Positions 24,444 to 31,085 of a stretch of DNA of 38,509 nucleotides are shown piece after piece (positions within the stretch are counted from its first letter, which is position 1; every line of letters starts with the position of its first letter). The stretch comes from a virus: positions 1 to 38,509 of IMG/VR virus record IMGVR_UViG_3300042459_000110. One strand, written 5' to 3'. The position numbers were made by a program, and so were the translations under genes. Below the pieces are notes generated by a model. The model made no database searches. It had not been told where the DNA came from and worked only from the letters and a program-made list of their open reading frames with translations.

Positions 24444-25565
24444 TTATGGTCCGAAATATTTAAATATTATACCACCAGCAGAACCAGCACCAAACACCGA
24501 GCCGCCACTACCAACAATTGTTCCAGAACCTACAGAGAATCCACCTGCAGAACCATTGCCCTGTGTTCCCTGACCTCCGCCGCCGTTACCGCCACGAAGA
24601 CCATATGCACCGCCGCCTCCACCGCCATTTCCACCAACATGTGATGCACTGTTTTGCGTTGCGGCGTTTCCTCCTGCACCGTCAGTGCCACCGCCGCCTC
24701 CGCCAGCATAGTAGCCACAGTCCCAAGAATAGTTATCTTGAAAATAACCAGCAGTACAACCGTTTTTGTCGGACGCTGTACAAATAAATGTTTGGCTAGA
24801 AACATAATAGTAACCGTAGGTAGTGCAACCTCCGATGTTTGCACCGTTGGTTCCTGAACCGACAGTACCTCCACGACCGCCACAAGAACCGCCACAAGAA
24901 CCAGGGTGCTGCCCTGCTCCACCGCCGCCACCAGTCCACGATGTTGAACCAATGGTTAAAGTAGTGCTGCCACCTGCAGTAGCAGAACCTGTTCCACCAC
25001 CACCATTACCTGCGGCTCCGCCACCACCAACAGTTCCACTAATTGTTTGTGTCCCAGCCGTAGAAGATGTATGACTTGCGGCAAGGCGGTATCCACCGCC
25101 ACCGCCGCCACTGTAATTGGCTCCGCCACCACCACCATAAAGAATCATTTCTGTAATGGTCGGAGCAACACCCGTAATTGAAGGTAAAGAAAATGTAAAA
25201 GAACCAGCAGTTGTATTTAAATAAGTCTTCAGCGACCAAGTAGTTGCGGAAACTGCAGAACCTATTGTTGTTCCAATTTGGCTGGTTGCACGGCAACGGA
25301 CATAATAAATAGTCCCGTTAGACAAACCAGTAACAGTTGAAGAAACAGATTGATTTTGGTTTGATGTAGTTGTTGAAGTTACTGTTGTAAAACTAGAAAA
25401 CACAGAACTTGTTGAATAGTCAAAATAAACAACAGTGGAAAAACCATTAGCACTGACAGTGGCGTTTAAGGTTGCTTGGTTTTGATTAAAATTTGTTATG
25501 GCGTTAGTTGTGACCGTTGGCACTTCACCAATACTAGAAGCAACTGTTCCTCTACGGATTGCCAT
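24444..25565 (-). CDS. Glycine- and cysteine-rich tail fibre/adhesin (373 aa)
   Basis: Residues about 15-110 look like a fibronectin type III-like beta sandwich (T-L-N-A-T-V-S-A-N-G; G-L-S-N-G-T-I-Y-Y-V-R-C-R-A). Residues 140-373 are very Gly-rich with runs of 4-6 glycines, like polyglycine-helix adhesin tips. An insert around residues 226-289 contains six cysteines (S-C-G-G-S-C-G-G, G-G-C-T, F-I-C-T, N-G-C-T, D-C-G-Y) and many tyrosines. It likely forms the receptor-binding end of a fibre, downstream of the collagen-like fibre and coupled to it by TAATG. Confidence 0.75.
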   Translation of the reverse strand: MAIRRGTVASSIGEVPTVTTNAITNFNQNQATLNATVSANGFSTVVYFDYSTSSVFSSFTTVTSTTTSNQNQSVSSTVTGLSNGTIYYVRCRATSQIGTTIGSAVSATTWSLKTYLNTTAGSFTFSLPSITGVAPTITEMILYGGGGGANYSGGGGGGYRLAASHTSSTAGTQTISGTVGGGGAAGNGGGGTGSATAGGSTTLTIGSTSWTGGGGGAGQHPGSCGGSCGGRGGTVGSGTNGANIGGCTTYGYYYVSSQTFICTASDKNGCTAGYFQDNYSWDCGYYAGGGGGGTDGAGGNAATQNSASHVGGNGGGGGGAYGLRGGNGGGGQGTQGNGSAGGFSVGSGTIVGSGGSVFGAGSAGGIIFKYFGP

Positions 25566-26809
25566 TATGCACTCAAGTCGCCAATAAGCACATAACTGTT
25601 AGCGCCAATACAAAAAAGTGTGGCAGAAGAATAAGTGGTACGCAATTTAAGTCCAGGAGTTGCATTTACAGTTACACCACTGGCAACTATTGTAACAGTG
25701 CTACCACCAAGATGCAAAAAGTCAATGCTTTGTCCAGCAACAAGACCAAGAGATGTGTTAACTGTAACAGTTATAGCAGAACCGCCAACAAACCTTAACA
25801 TTTTTCCAAGGTCGCTACCAACCAATGTGTAGTTGTTAGATGTAAGGGGGGGTTGATAAGTGTCTTGTGTTGAAGCAAAACCACCAGTCGCTCCAGTAGG
25901 ACCTGTAGCACCAGTAGCACCAGTCGCTCCAGTTGTTCCCTGTGGACCTTGTGGACCAGTTAAACCAATTGGTCCTTGTGGACCAGTTGGACCAGTAGCC
26001 CCAGTCGCACCCGTAGGACCCGTAGGACCCGTAAGACCAACATCACCCTGAATACCCTGAGGACCTTGAATGCCTTGTATACCTTGAGGTCCTTGTGGAC
26101 CAGTTGCGCCAGTCGGTCCAACCTCGCCCTGAATACCAACAGCACCATTAAGGTTTACCGTCCAAGAAGAAAATGTTCCACTTCCCTGTTTGTCGTAAAG
26201 ATTTAAAACAAGAGCACCAGTTGTGCCATTATAAGAAACAACTTCACCATGCATGTGATTAGTTAAACTATTGGCAACAAGAATCGTTTGGGCTTGTGAA
26301 TAATCTAAATGCAAATCAGCCGTATACAATGTTATTGTTCCAGTGTCTGCAATGGTTAAGGTGGTTGTTGATGTTGTGTGGTAACGGTCACCATCTGCAC
26401 CGTTGTTTCCTGTTGCACCAGTAGAACCAGTCGGACCAGTAGCACCAGTAGGTCCCTGAGGACCAGTTGGACCTTGTGGACCAGTTTCTCCAATAGGTCC
26501 CTGTGGTCCAGTGGGTCCAGTTGCACCAACTGGACCTTGAGGACCAATTCCCCCTGTTGCTCCAGTGGCTCCAGTTAAACCTTGGATACCCTGAGGACCC
26601 GTTGCTCCAGTAGGTCCAGTATTTCCAGTGCTGCCAGTGGGACCAACAGGACCTGTTAATCCAATGGGACCTTGGGAACCCTGAGGTCCAGTTAAGCCCT
26701 GCGGTCCTCTTGGTCCCACATTAGCAGCAAAAACAACATTGACAGTTCCACTGGCTACTACACCATTTACCGTGGAACCCAATTGAATGGAAATATCATG
26801 AATAGCCAT
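25565..26809 (-). CDS. Collagen-like tail fibre protein (414 aa)
   Basis: Two uninterrupted G-x-y repeat tracts (residues 32-142, 37 triplets; 222-310, about 30 triplets) flank a globular part (143-221) and are followed by a C-terminal beta-rich head (311-414). Collagen-like repeats in phage fibres form trimeric triple helices; the short N-terminal segment (H-D-I-S-I-Q-L) would attach to the virion. Thr and Pro are frequent in the repeats, as in other bacterial and phage collagens. Coupled at both ends by overlapping stop/start codons. Confidence 0.88.
   Translation of the reverse strand: MAIHDISIQLGSTVNGVVASGTVNVVFAANVGPRGPQGLTGPQGSQGPIGLTGPVGPTGSTGNTGPTGATGPQGIQGLTGATGATGGIGPQGPVGATGPTGPQGPIGETGPQGPTGPQGPTGATGPTGSTGATGNNGADGDRYHTTSTTTLTIADTGTITLYTADLHLDYSQAQTILVANSLTNHMHGEVVSYNGTTGALVLNLYDKQGSGTFSSWTVNLNGAVGIQGEVGPTGATGPQGPQGIQGIQGPQGIQGDVGLTGPTGPTGATGATGPTGPQGPIGLTGPQGPQGTTGATGATGATGPTGATGGFASTQDTYQPPLTSNNYTLVGSDLGKMLRFVGGSAITVTVNTSLGLVAGQSIDFLHLGGSTVTIVASGVTVNATPGLKLRTTYSSATLFCIGANSYVLIGDLSA
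25880..26146 (-). repeat. Second collagen G-x-y tract
   Basis: About 30 perfect triplets encoding G-P-T, G-A-T, G-P-Q and G-I-Q units without interruption. Internal DNA similarity makes recombination-driven length change likely. Confidence 0.85.
26384..26716 (-). repeat. First collagen G-x-y tract
   Basis: 37 perfect triplets (residues 32-142 of the fibre). It shares short DNA words with the second tract (for example GGACCAGT), so the two could recombine and delete the globular part between them. Confidence 0.85.
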
Positions 26810-27144
26810 CAGCGAGTCACATCAGCAAGAATTGTGCACTTCCCAGCAACAAGAGTTGTAATAACACCAGAATCATTCCTCTGTAAATCCCAATAGGCTA
26901 CGCCTGCATTAAGCAGTGCGCTAGAAACAGGGGAAAGAGTCAGTGTTACCAATCCAGAAGCAGCATCAGCCACAACACAGGTAAATGATGCTGCAATGCT
27001 GGAGTCGTCACGGTTGTAACGAATCTGGGAAGTAAAAACATCACCAGTCAAGTTAAGTGGTGCGTTAGCGGAGTCAGTCATAGAAATATTGAACACTTCG
27101 GTGTCGCCACGCATAATTTTAATATCTTGCTTTGCAGGAACCAT
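26809..27144 (-). CDS. Small beta-sandwich virion protein (111 aa)
   Basis: Predominantly beta: a start typical of phage Ig-like baseplate/fibre adaptor domains ([23 protein letters not shown]) and an end [16 protein letters not shown], as I recall for BppU N-terminal-like proteins beside tail fibres. It may attach the collagen fibre to the virion. No good Shine-Dalgarno; it directly follows the TAGAACA-N7-TATTTAT motif. Confidence 0.65.
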   Translation of the reverse strand: MVPAKQDIKIMRGDTEVFNISMTDSANAPLNLTGDVFTSQIRYNRDDSSIAASFTCVVADAASGLVTLTLSPVSSALLNAGVAYWDLQRNDSGVITTLVAGKCTILADVTR

Positions 27145-27165
27145 ATAAATACCTAGTTTGTTCTA
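27145..27165 (-). promoter_or_regulatory. Late bipartite motif TAGAACA-N7-TATTTAT next to ATG
   Basis: TAGAACA at 27159-27165, 7 bases, TATTTAT at 27145-27151, then ATG at 27144. The TAG is the stop codon of the zinc-ribbon mini-gene. Best-matching copy of the set. Confidence 0.65.
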
Positions 27166-27297
27166 ATCATAATTTCGCATACGGCGAACCTTTGGTTCGG
27201 GTTCCGTATAAAAACACTCTGGACAGCCAAATTCAAAAATAGGCGGATACTCACATCCGCATATCTTACATTCCTCTAGTTCAGGACTCTGACTCAC
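27163..27297 (-). CDS. Zinc-ribbon mini-protein (44 aa)
   Basis: A GTG at 27297 opens a frame ending at TAG 27163-27165, overlapping the end of the small terminase gene by 17 bases. Four cysteines are in ribbon spacing, C10-x2-C13 and C25-x2-C28, with an extra C15, and the end is basic (K-V-R-R-M-R-N-Y-D). The CxxC pairs are the main support, since the gene is short. Position in the terminase/fibre operon suggests a late or packaging accessory. Confidence 0.6.
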   Translation of the reverse strand: MSQSPELEECKICGCEYPPIFEFGCPECFYTEPEPKVRRMRNYD

Positions 27298-27709
27298 GAG
27301 ATTCCAGCCGTGCAGACTTCTCTGCACCAGCGACACTAGCAATAAGGTCTTCTAGGTCACTGTCAGAGATTTCTGCCAGCGACTGGGTGTGAGTAATGTT
27401 TACCTGCTGAGGAGCCAACCTGTTGGTAGCCTGAAGGTACAGTTGGGCTGCTTTGTTGTCTCCGCCCAAAGCTCGCTGATAAATCTCGTCCAGCAACTTC
27501 TGAGTGCGCTCAGGAGAACCCTGAAGGTCCTCTACACGCTTCTGCCACTCAGTCTTAAAGTGGGGCTTTTTCTGCCAACGGCGCAAAGTGGTAGTATCAA
27601 TATTTTCCGCCTTCGCATAGGCTTCCTGCGTTGCAGGCTGCCTGTGTGGGGCTGGTATCAATAGCCAGTTCAGGTATTTTTCTTGTCGTTCGTCTAGGAT
27701 GTTGTCCAT
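27281..27709 (-). CDS. Terminase small subunit-like protein (142 aa)
   Basis: The N-terminal half has the helix-turn-helix pattern seen in phage small terminases (L-D-E-R-Q-E-K-Y-L-N-W; A-T-Q-E-A-Y-A-K-A-E-N-I-D-T-T-T-L-R-R-W), followed by an oligomerising helical region (R-T-Q-K-L-L-D-E-I-Y-Q-R-A-L-G-G-D-N-K-A-A-Q) and an acidic tail. It would recognise phage DNA and load the large subunit. Unusually, four or five genes lie between it and the large subunit. It opens the minus-strand late block; its ATG follows a TAGAACA motif and lacks a Shine-Dalgarno. Confidence 0.8.
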   Translation of the reverse strand: MDNILDERQEKYLNWLLIPAPHRQPATQEAYAKAENIDTTTLRRWQKKPHFKTEWQKRVEDLQGSPERTQKLLDEIYQRALGGDNKAAQLYLQATNRLAPQQVNITHTQSLAEISDSDLEDLIASVAGAEKSARLESRESES

Positions 27710-27730
27710 GCAAATAGGTGTGTTGTTCTA
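27710..27730 (-). promoter_or_regulatory. Late bipartite motif TAGAACA-N7-TATTTGC at the head of the late block
   Basis: TAGAACA at 27724-27730, 7 bases, TATTTGC at 27710-27716, then ATG at 27709 for the small terminase. No Shine-Dalgarno. This is the first copy in the late direction. Confidence 0.6.
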
Positions 27731-27755
27731 GGTGTTTACCAGTAGACGGGTGGTT

Positions 27756-27776
27756 TAGAACAGTGGGGGGGATTAT
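27756..27776 (+). promoter_or_regulatory. Possible divergent copy of the bipartite motif
   Basis: On the plus strand TAGAACA (27756-27762), 7 bases, GGATTAT (27770-27776). The second half is a partial match only. It faces away from the 27724-27730 copy, as a divergent control region would. Confidence 0.3.
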
Positions 27777-27777
27777 A

Positions 27778-27835
27778 GGGGGGGTTAAGGAAACCCCCCG
27801 ATGGTTACGATAACGCTAGTGACAGTAACCATCGG
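27778..27835. other. Two stem-loops in the divergent intergenic region
   Basis: A G-run (27778-27784) pairs with a C-run (27794-27799). Directly after, CCGATGGTTAC (27798-27808) and GTAACCATCGG (27825-27835) form an 11-bp inverted repeat with a 16-base loop. They lie between the late start (27709) and the rightward genes at 27899, so an operator or an insulating terminator is plausible. Confidence 0.5.
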
Positions 27836-27893
27836 ACTGGTACTAGAATAGGCTAATGTGCTGCCCAAATAGTGGGGCAGCATTATTGACAGG

Positions 27894-27905
27894 TTGGCAT
27901 GGACA
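27894..27905 (+). promoter_or_regulatory. TTGGCATGGACA element, copy 1
   Basis: Identical to 35123-35134, and 11 bases of it recur inverted at 29320-29330. It overlaps the first codons of the 45-aa gene. TTGGCA with TATATA 18 bases downstream (27918-27923) could also be read as a promoter, in which case transcription would begin inside that gene. Confidence 0.4.
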
Positions 27906-28036
27906 AAATGAGAGCATTATATAGAATTGCTTTAGGGATAGTAGTCGGGTCCTTTTTCGGCACGGCAGTTGTCTCCGCCTTTATTTATAGTGTTCTAAAG
28001 TCTGCCAAGGAGTTTAAGTCTTTCCCTCTAGACTAA
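27899..28036 (+). CDS. Single-pass small membrane protein (45 aa)
   Basis: An ATG at 27899 (another at 27908) opens a frame with one clear membrane segment, residues 9-33 (R-I-A-L-G-I-V-V-G-S-F-F-G-T-A-V-V-S-A-F-I), flanked by basic residues, and ends before the 28046 gene. No good Shine-Dalgarno. It might be a lysis regulator or superinfection-related peptide; no family is recognised. Confidence 0.5.
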   Translation: MDKMRALYRIALGIVVGSFFGTAVVSAFIYSVLKSAKEFKSFPLD

Positions 28037-28045
28037 AGGTTTAAT

Positions 28046-28351
28046 ATGGACAACATAATGCAGTTTGTAAATAACCTAGAAGAATGGCATGAGGTTCGGG
28101 TTACTTGGCGTGATGCCCATGCCCCCCATTCGGGGTGGCATGAGGTAGAAGAATACGAACCAGAAGATGCCGTTGCTGTGACAATCGGCAGATACTGGAA
28201 AAACTGTCAACCACACTATTTAACCACTGCGGGGACAGTATTCAAACCAGAAGATGGTATAATTAAAACCGTAGGGGACATTAACCATATTCCACTATCG
28301 TGGATTATAGACATTGAACTGATAGGCAGGGACAACAATGGCATCAATTAA
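28046..28351 (+). CDS. Hypothetical protein (101 aa)
   Basis: Aromatic and acidic (E-E-W-H-E-V-R-V-T-W-R-D; E-V-E-E-Y-E-P-E-D-A-V), probably a small beta-rich domain. No family is recognised. AAAGG upstream gives a modest ribosome-binding site, and the end overlaps the next gene by 14 bases. The coding sequence contains a strong GC hairpin near 28115-28140. Confidence 0.65.
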   Translation: MDNIMQFVNNLEEWHEVRVTWRDAHAPHSGWHEVEEYEPEDAVAVTIGRYWKNCQPHYLTTAGTVFKPEDGIIKTVGDINHIPLSWIIDIELIGRDNNGIN

Positions 28352-28616
28352 GCGTGGCGCAGAAACTTTTGCAGGGTACAACAAACCCAAGCGCACTCCA
28401 TCACACCCAACCAAGTCCCACGCTGTACTCGCCAAAGAAGGGTCCACAACCAAACTCATCAGGTTCGGACAACAAGGAGTCACAGGCTCACCCCAGAAAC
28501 AAGGCGAGTCAGCAGCATATGCTGCACGCCGCAAGTCCTTTCAAGCCCGACATGCTTCTAACATAGCCAAAGGTAAACTATCTGCAGCATACTGGGCAAA
28601 CAAAGTAAAATGGTAG
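28338..28616 (+). CDS. DUF6321-like small basic protein (92 aa)
   Basis: The pattern K-L-I-R-F-G-Q-Q-G-V-x-G-S-P followed by G-E-S-A-A-Y-A-A-R-R-K-S-F-x-A-R-H-A-x-N-I-A-K-G-K-L-S-A-A-Y-W-A-N-K-V-K-W closely resembles DUF6321 proteins, which I know from cyanophages and other phages. Function is not known; basic charge suggests nucleic-acid binding. It is the last gene of the short rightward operon and is followed by a strong terminator. Confidence 0.75.
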   Translation: MASIKRGAETFAGYNKPKRTPSHPTKSHAVLAKEGSTTKLIRFGQQGVTGSPQKQGESAAYAARRKSFQARHASNIAKGKLSAAYWANKVKW

Positions 28617-28664
28617 CCCACAAGGGTATCAAACCTTTATAGTATATAGCCCAAATAGGGACCC

Positions 28665-28696
28665 AAAAAAAGACCCCCCCTACGGGGTCTTTTTTT
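28665..28696. terminator. Bidirectional rho-independent terminator
   Basis: AGACCCC (28671-28677) pairs with GGGGTCT (28684-28690), with an A-run before and a T-run after, so it can act on both strands. It ends the 27899-28616 operon. Confidence 0.9.
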
Positions 28697-28906
28697 ATTG
28701 CATGGTATCCAAATTACCCAAAAATAACGCATCGGCTCTAGATAGTATGATTCCTTAGCATGTGCAGGGGCGTACCCCCCCATGCCCCCCTCCGCATGCG
28801 AGGTTATAATGCGATGAGTCAATGAATATAGGTATAATCTACCATTATGCCCCCCGATTATAGTACCCGCTACAATGAGCCAACACGGGCAGGAGCGCAT
28901 GCATGT

Positions 28907-28957
28907 ACCGAGTGTGTGCGTGTGTGCTAGGTATGTGTGTTTTATGTGTGTCGTGTG
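28907..28957 (+). repeat. TG-rich alternating purine-pyrimidine tract
   Basis: A run of GTGTGTGCGTGTGTG-like sequence continuing with interruptions. Such tracts can adopt unusual DNA structure and often lie in control regions. It does not encode a plausible protein. Confidence 0.6.
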
Positions 28958-29109
28958 AAATCGTGGGCGCATTATGCGTGTCATTTCGGCGGCTAGGCGT
29001 GACGGTGTTCCACCGTTGACGGGAGCGTGCGAGGCTCTAGTCGGTGACTGTTCACAAATTTTTTTTCCTTATTTTGCAAGGGTTTGAGAGGGGTGAAGAA
29101 AATTAATGG

Positions 29110-29138
29110 TTGACAAGTGGAATTTGAGGTTTTATTGT
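29110..29138 (+). promoter_or_regulatory. Candidate sigma-70-type promoter for the right-hand cassette
   Basis: TTGACA (29110-29115), 17 bases, TATTGT (29133-29138). Perfect -35, moderate -10. Transcription would give a long leader of about 400 bases containing several hairpins before the gene at 29548. Confidence 0.45.
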
Positions 29139-29387
29139 GATGGTCAACAAGTCGCCATTTCGGTGGTGGCTTAGTCGTCAAGTGGTGACACGGTGACGGC
29201 GGACTAGATAGCGGTAACGGGATGTTCCGAGTGTCTAGCCACGGCAATAGCAATGGCGTGTTCTCTCCGAGAATGCGTTCTGCGGTTCGTCCGATATACG
29301 ATTTACTGGGGTAAATCTTTGTCCATGCCATGATTGGTTGGCTAGGACAATGGTTTGACCTGCACCTTGCGGTGGTCGCAGATAGGT

Positions 29388-29417
29388 ATTATATACAATA
29401 TCTTTATTGTATATAAT
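29388..29417. repeat. Perfect 13-bp palindrome with 4-base loop
   Basis: ATTATATACAATA (29388-29400), loop TCTT, TATTGTATATAAT (29405-29417). It is AT-rich, so a poor RNA terminator and more like a repressor or origin-protein binding site. TATAAT is part of the right arm. Confidence 0.65.
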
Positions 29418-29450
29418 GGAACCGTCCTTAACCTCGTCATGAACTAGTGT

Positions 29451-29517
29451 CGTACTTCCTTTGGGAAGTACGGACAGTGCGATTCTGTCTCATGTTCCAC
29501 ACTCTCTCCGAGAGTGT
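29451..29517 (+). promoter_or_regulatory. Three consecutive leader hairpins
   Basis: Stem 1: CGTACTTCC (29451-29459) with GGAAGTACG (29464-29472). Stem 2: GACAG (29473-29477) with CTGTC (29485-29489). Stem 3: ACACTCTC (29499-29506) with GAGAGTGT (29510-29517). They lie immediately upstream of the first gene of the cassette and could act in attenuation, mRNA protection or protein binding. Confidence 0.55.
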
Positions 29518-29530
29518 TCACCCACATTAT

Positions 29531-29547
29531 AATTACTGGAGGTAATT
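29531..29547 (+). promoter_or_regulatory. Shine-Dalgarno presented in a hairpin loop
   Basis: AATTAC (29531-29536) pairs with GTAATT (29542-29547) around TGGAG, ending exactly at the ATG at 29548. Confidence 0.6.
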
Positions 29548-29802
29548 ATGTCACTTACAACCGAAAACGCATTTCTCCTGAAGTTTCAGGGTTACAAGTT
29601 TGCCTTTGAAAAAGGCATTGACTTCACTGAAGTCGTTGTTCCTCAAGCATCGCTTGACTTTGGCTTTGACTTCCACCCCGATTACCAATTCTTGGTAAAC
29701 ACCGTTGAAGTTCACACAACCGAAGGTTGCTGGGTTGTTGTCGTTGACGAAAACTACGAAGTAGTTGACTCAATGCTTGAAGCCTTTTCTTACGACTTCT
29801 AA
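29548..29802 (+). CDS. Small acidic protein (84 aa)
   Basis: Acidic and aromatic, with alternating hydrophobic segments suggesting a small beta-rich fold (F-L-L-K-F-Q-G-Y-K-F-A-F; W-V-V-V-V-D-E-N-Y-E-V-V-D). No family is recognised. The coding sequence is exceptional for its short perfect hairpins (stems at 29601-29607, 29620-29625, 29643-29648, 29682-29688, each with a 3-base loop), and the stop codon lies in the loop of another. First gene of the right-hand cassette. Confidence 0.65.
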   Translation: MSLTTENAFLLKFQGYKFAFEKGIDFTEVVVPQASLDFGFDFHPDYQFLVNTVEVHTTEGCWVVVVDENYEVVDSMLEAFSYDF

Positions 29803-29816
29803 CGAAGTCGCTTTTT
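29793..29816 (+). terminator. Hairpin with stop codon in the loop, then T-run
   Basis: CGACTTC (29793-29799), loop TAAC containing the stop codon, GAAGTCG (29804-29810), then CTTTTT. It could partially terminate transcription after the 84-aa gene, making that gene the most strongly expressed of the cassette. Confidence 0.6.
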
Positions 29817-29836
29817 CCATCCCAACGCCACTATCA

Positions 29837-29855
29837 AATTTACTGGAGGTAAATT
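29837..29855 (+). promoter_or_regulatory. Shine-Dalgarno presented in a hairpin loop
   Basis: AATTTAC (29837-29843) pairs with GTAAATT (29849-29855) around TGGAG, immediately before ATG 29856. Confidence 0.6.
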
Positions 29856-31085
29856 ATGGCTCATCCAATGCCCACCATCAACTCAGTTGAGTTTTCAACT
29901 CAACGAGTTACCTATACCGACCATGAAGGTCGGACTAAAACTGACCGTTTCGGTTGGTTGCCGAAGAATGGCAAAATTGCCACTCTTAAGCACTGTGGCT
30001 TCAAGTTCACAGGCAAGACTCCATTAGGATGGAGTGACGATGAACTTGCCAATGCTTGGCAACTTGTCCTTGCCGACAATGGAACTAAGGTTCCACCAAC
30101 ACCAACACCAACTCCGAAGGAGGAGACACCCAAAATGGCTACGCCATCAACCAAGTCCAAACCACAAAGTGGTTCACTTGACGAGATGATTCGTCAAATC
30201 GTTGTGGATACTGTCGGTGATACCGACATTATCGCTCCAATGATGGACGAAATGGCTTCCCTCAAGGAAGCAATCGCCAAGATTCAACCGAAGGTTACCG
30301 AAATTAAAATCGGTGACCATGAGACACGAAAGTTGGATGGAATCCAACACCACATGTTCTCCAAGGTTTTGGCTAACATTGCCAGTGGCGTACCGTCCTA
30401 CCTTGTAGGACCTGCAGGAACTGGTAAGTCAACCATTGCTCAGAACGCTAGTCAAGCCCTTGGCTTGGAGTTCCGTTCTAAGTCATGCTCTAGCCAGTCA
30501 ACAGAGTCCTCTCTGTTGGGTTATATGTCGGCAACTGGCGATTATGTCGGTACTGGCTTCAGAGAAGCCTTTGAGCATGGTTATGTCTATCTTCTAGACG
30601 AAGTAGACAACGGCAACGCCAACATCCTCACTGTTCTTAACAGTGCATTGTCCAACAACTTTATGGCATTCCCTGATGGAATGGTGAAGCGTCACGAGAA
30701 CTTCGTTCTCATCGCCACAGCCAACACCTTCGGTCATGGAGCCACGGCAGAGTATGTGGGTCGTAATCCTTTGGATGCAGCGTTCCTTGACCGTTTCGCT
30801 AGCCTTGAAATTGGCTACGACAACGAAGTTGAAGAAGCGATGTTGCAGTCCGTAGGACTTGACCCAACACTTGCCACGAAGTGGCTTAAGGTTGTTCGTC
30901 AATGCCGACAGAACGCTACCGACTTCGGTCTTCGTGTCGTGGTTTCACCACGAGCCACAGTTCACGGAGCAAAAATGCTCCGCCATGACGGTATCTATAA
31001 CTTCAAAGAAGTTGTGGAAGCCACCATCCTTAAGGGTGCTAAGCCCGAAGTTGCCCACAAAGTGTTGACTGGTGTGGCTCTCTGA
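29856..31085 (+). CDS. CobS/MoxR-like AAA+ ATPase (409 aa)
   Basis: An N-terminal domain (1-75) with a conserved-looking W-L-P-K-N-G-K segment joins a Pro/Thr linker (80-96) and a helical region. The AAA+ module follows: Walker A G-P-A-G-T-G-K-S-T (185-193), Walker B Y-L-L-D-E-V-D (245-251), sensor I A-T-A-N (287-290) and arginine-finger-type L-D-R-F (311-314). This pattern is close to CobS, MoxR and dynein-related AAA proteins, which remodel protein partners, often a vWA-type one. The next gene is the likely partner. An in-frame ATG at 30135, after AAGGAGGAG at 30117-30125, could give a shorter form lacking the N-terminal domain. Confidence 0.85.
   Translation: MAHPMPTINSVEFSTQRVTYTDHEGRTKTDRFGWLPKNGKIATLKHCGFKFTGKTPLGWSDDELANAWQLVLADNGTKVPPTPTPTPKEETPKMATPSTKSKPQSGSLDEMIRQIVVDTVGDTDIIAPMMDEMASLKEAIAKIQPKVTEIKIGDHETRKLDGIQHHMFSKVLANIASGVPSYLVGPAGTGKSTIAQNASQALGLEFRSKSCSSQSTESSLLGYMSATGDYVGTGFREAFEHGYVYLLDEVDNGNANILTVLNSALSNNFMAFPDGMVKRHENFVLIATANTFGHGATAEYVGRNPLDAAFLDRFASLEIGYDNEVEEAMLQSVGLDPTLATKWLKVVRQCRQNATDFGLRVVVSPRATVHGAKMLRHDGIYNFKEVVEATILKGAKPEVAHKVLTGVAL

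Larger units (their letters stand above)
28697..29547. other. Gene-free control region, possible replication origin
   Basis: No convincing gene on either strand. Contents in order: C-rich tracts (28773-28793), a TG-rich alternating tract (28907-28957), a T8 run with AT-rich flank (29055-29075), loosely repeated words TTGACAAGTGG / GTCAACAAGTC / CGTCAAGTGG (29110-29182), a candidate promoter, an imperfect inverted repeat of the TGGCATGGACA element (29320-29346), a 13-bp perfect palindrome (29388-29417) and three leader hairpins. Such a mix fits an origin and early-control region, but I cannot run skew or iteron analyses. Confidence 0.5.

Noticed and set aside
24518-25074. Overlapping plus- and minus-strand frames within the Gly-rich fibre gene
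   Set aside because: GC-rich glycine codons remove stops in other frames; no independent signals.
25860-26578. Plus-strand open frames opposite the collagen gene and a possible repeat array
   Set aside because: These are antisense shadows of the G-x-y codons. Repeat units are 9-base degenerate words without spacers, so not CRISPR.
27886-27891. TTGACA as a -35 box
   Set aside because: No acceptable -10 hexamer lies 16-18 bases downstream; TATATA is 26 bases away.
28637-28984. 115-codon minus-strand open frame in the control region
   Set aside because: Composition is not protein-like (runs of H, T, Y), it runs through the terminator and the TG tract, and it has no ribosome-binding site.
28993-29331. 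112-codon minus-strand open frame
   Set aside because: The first 35 residues look plausible, but the rest is low-complexity Pro/His/Ser/Thr, there is no Shine-Dalgarno, and it opposes the presumed early transcript. Not fully excluded.
29330-29416. 28-codon plus-strand frame ending in the 13-bp palindrome
   Set aside because: No ribosome-binding site at workable spacing and an odd Tyr/Ile-rich end dictated by the palindrome.
28700-29547. tRNA or other structured RNA gene
   Set aside because: No cloverleaf with a T-loop or acceptor pairing was found by eye; hairpins here are simple stem-loops.
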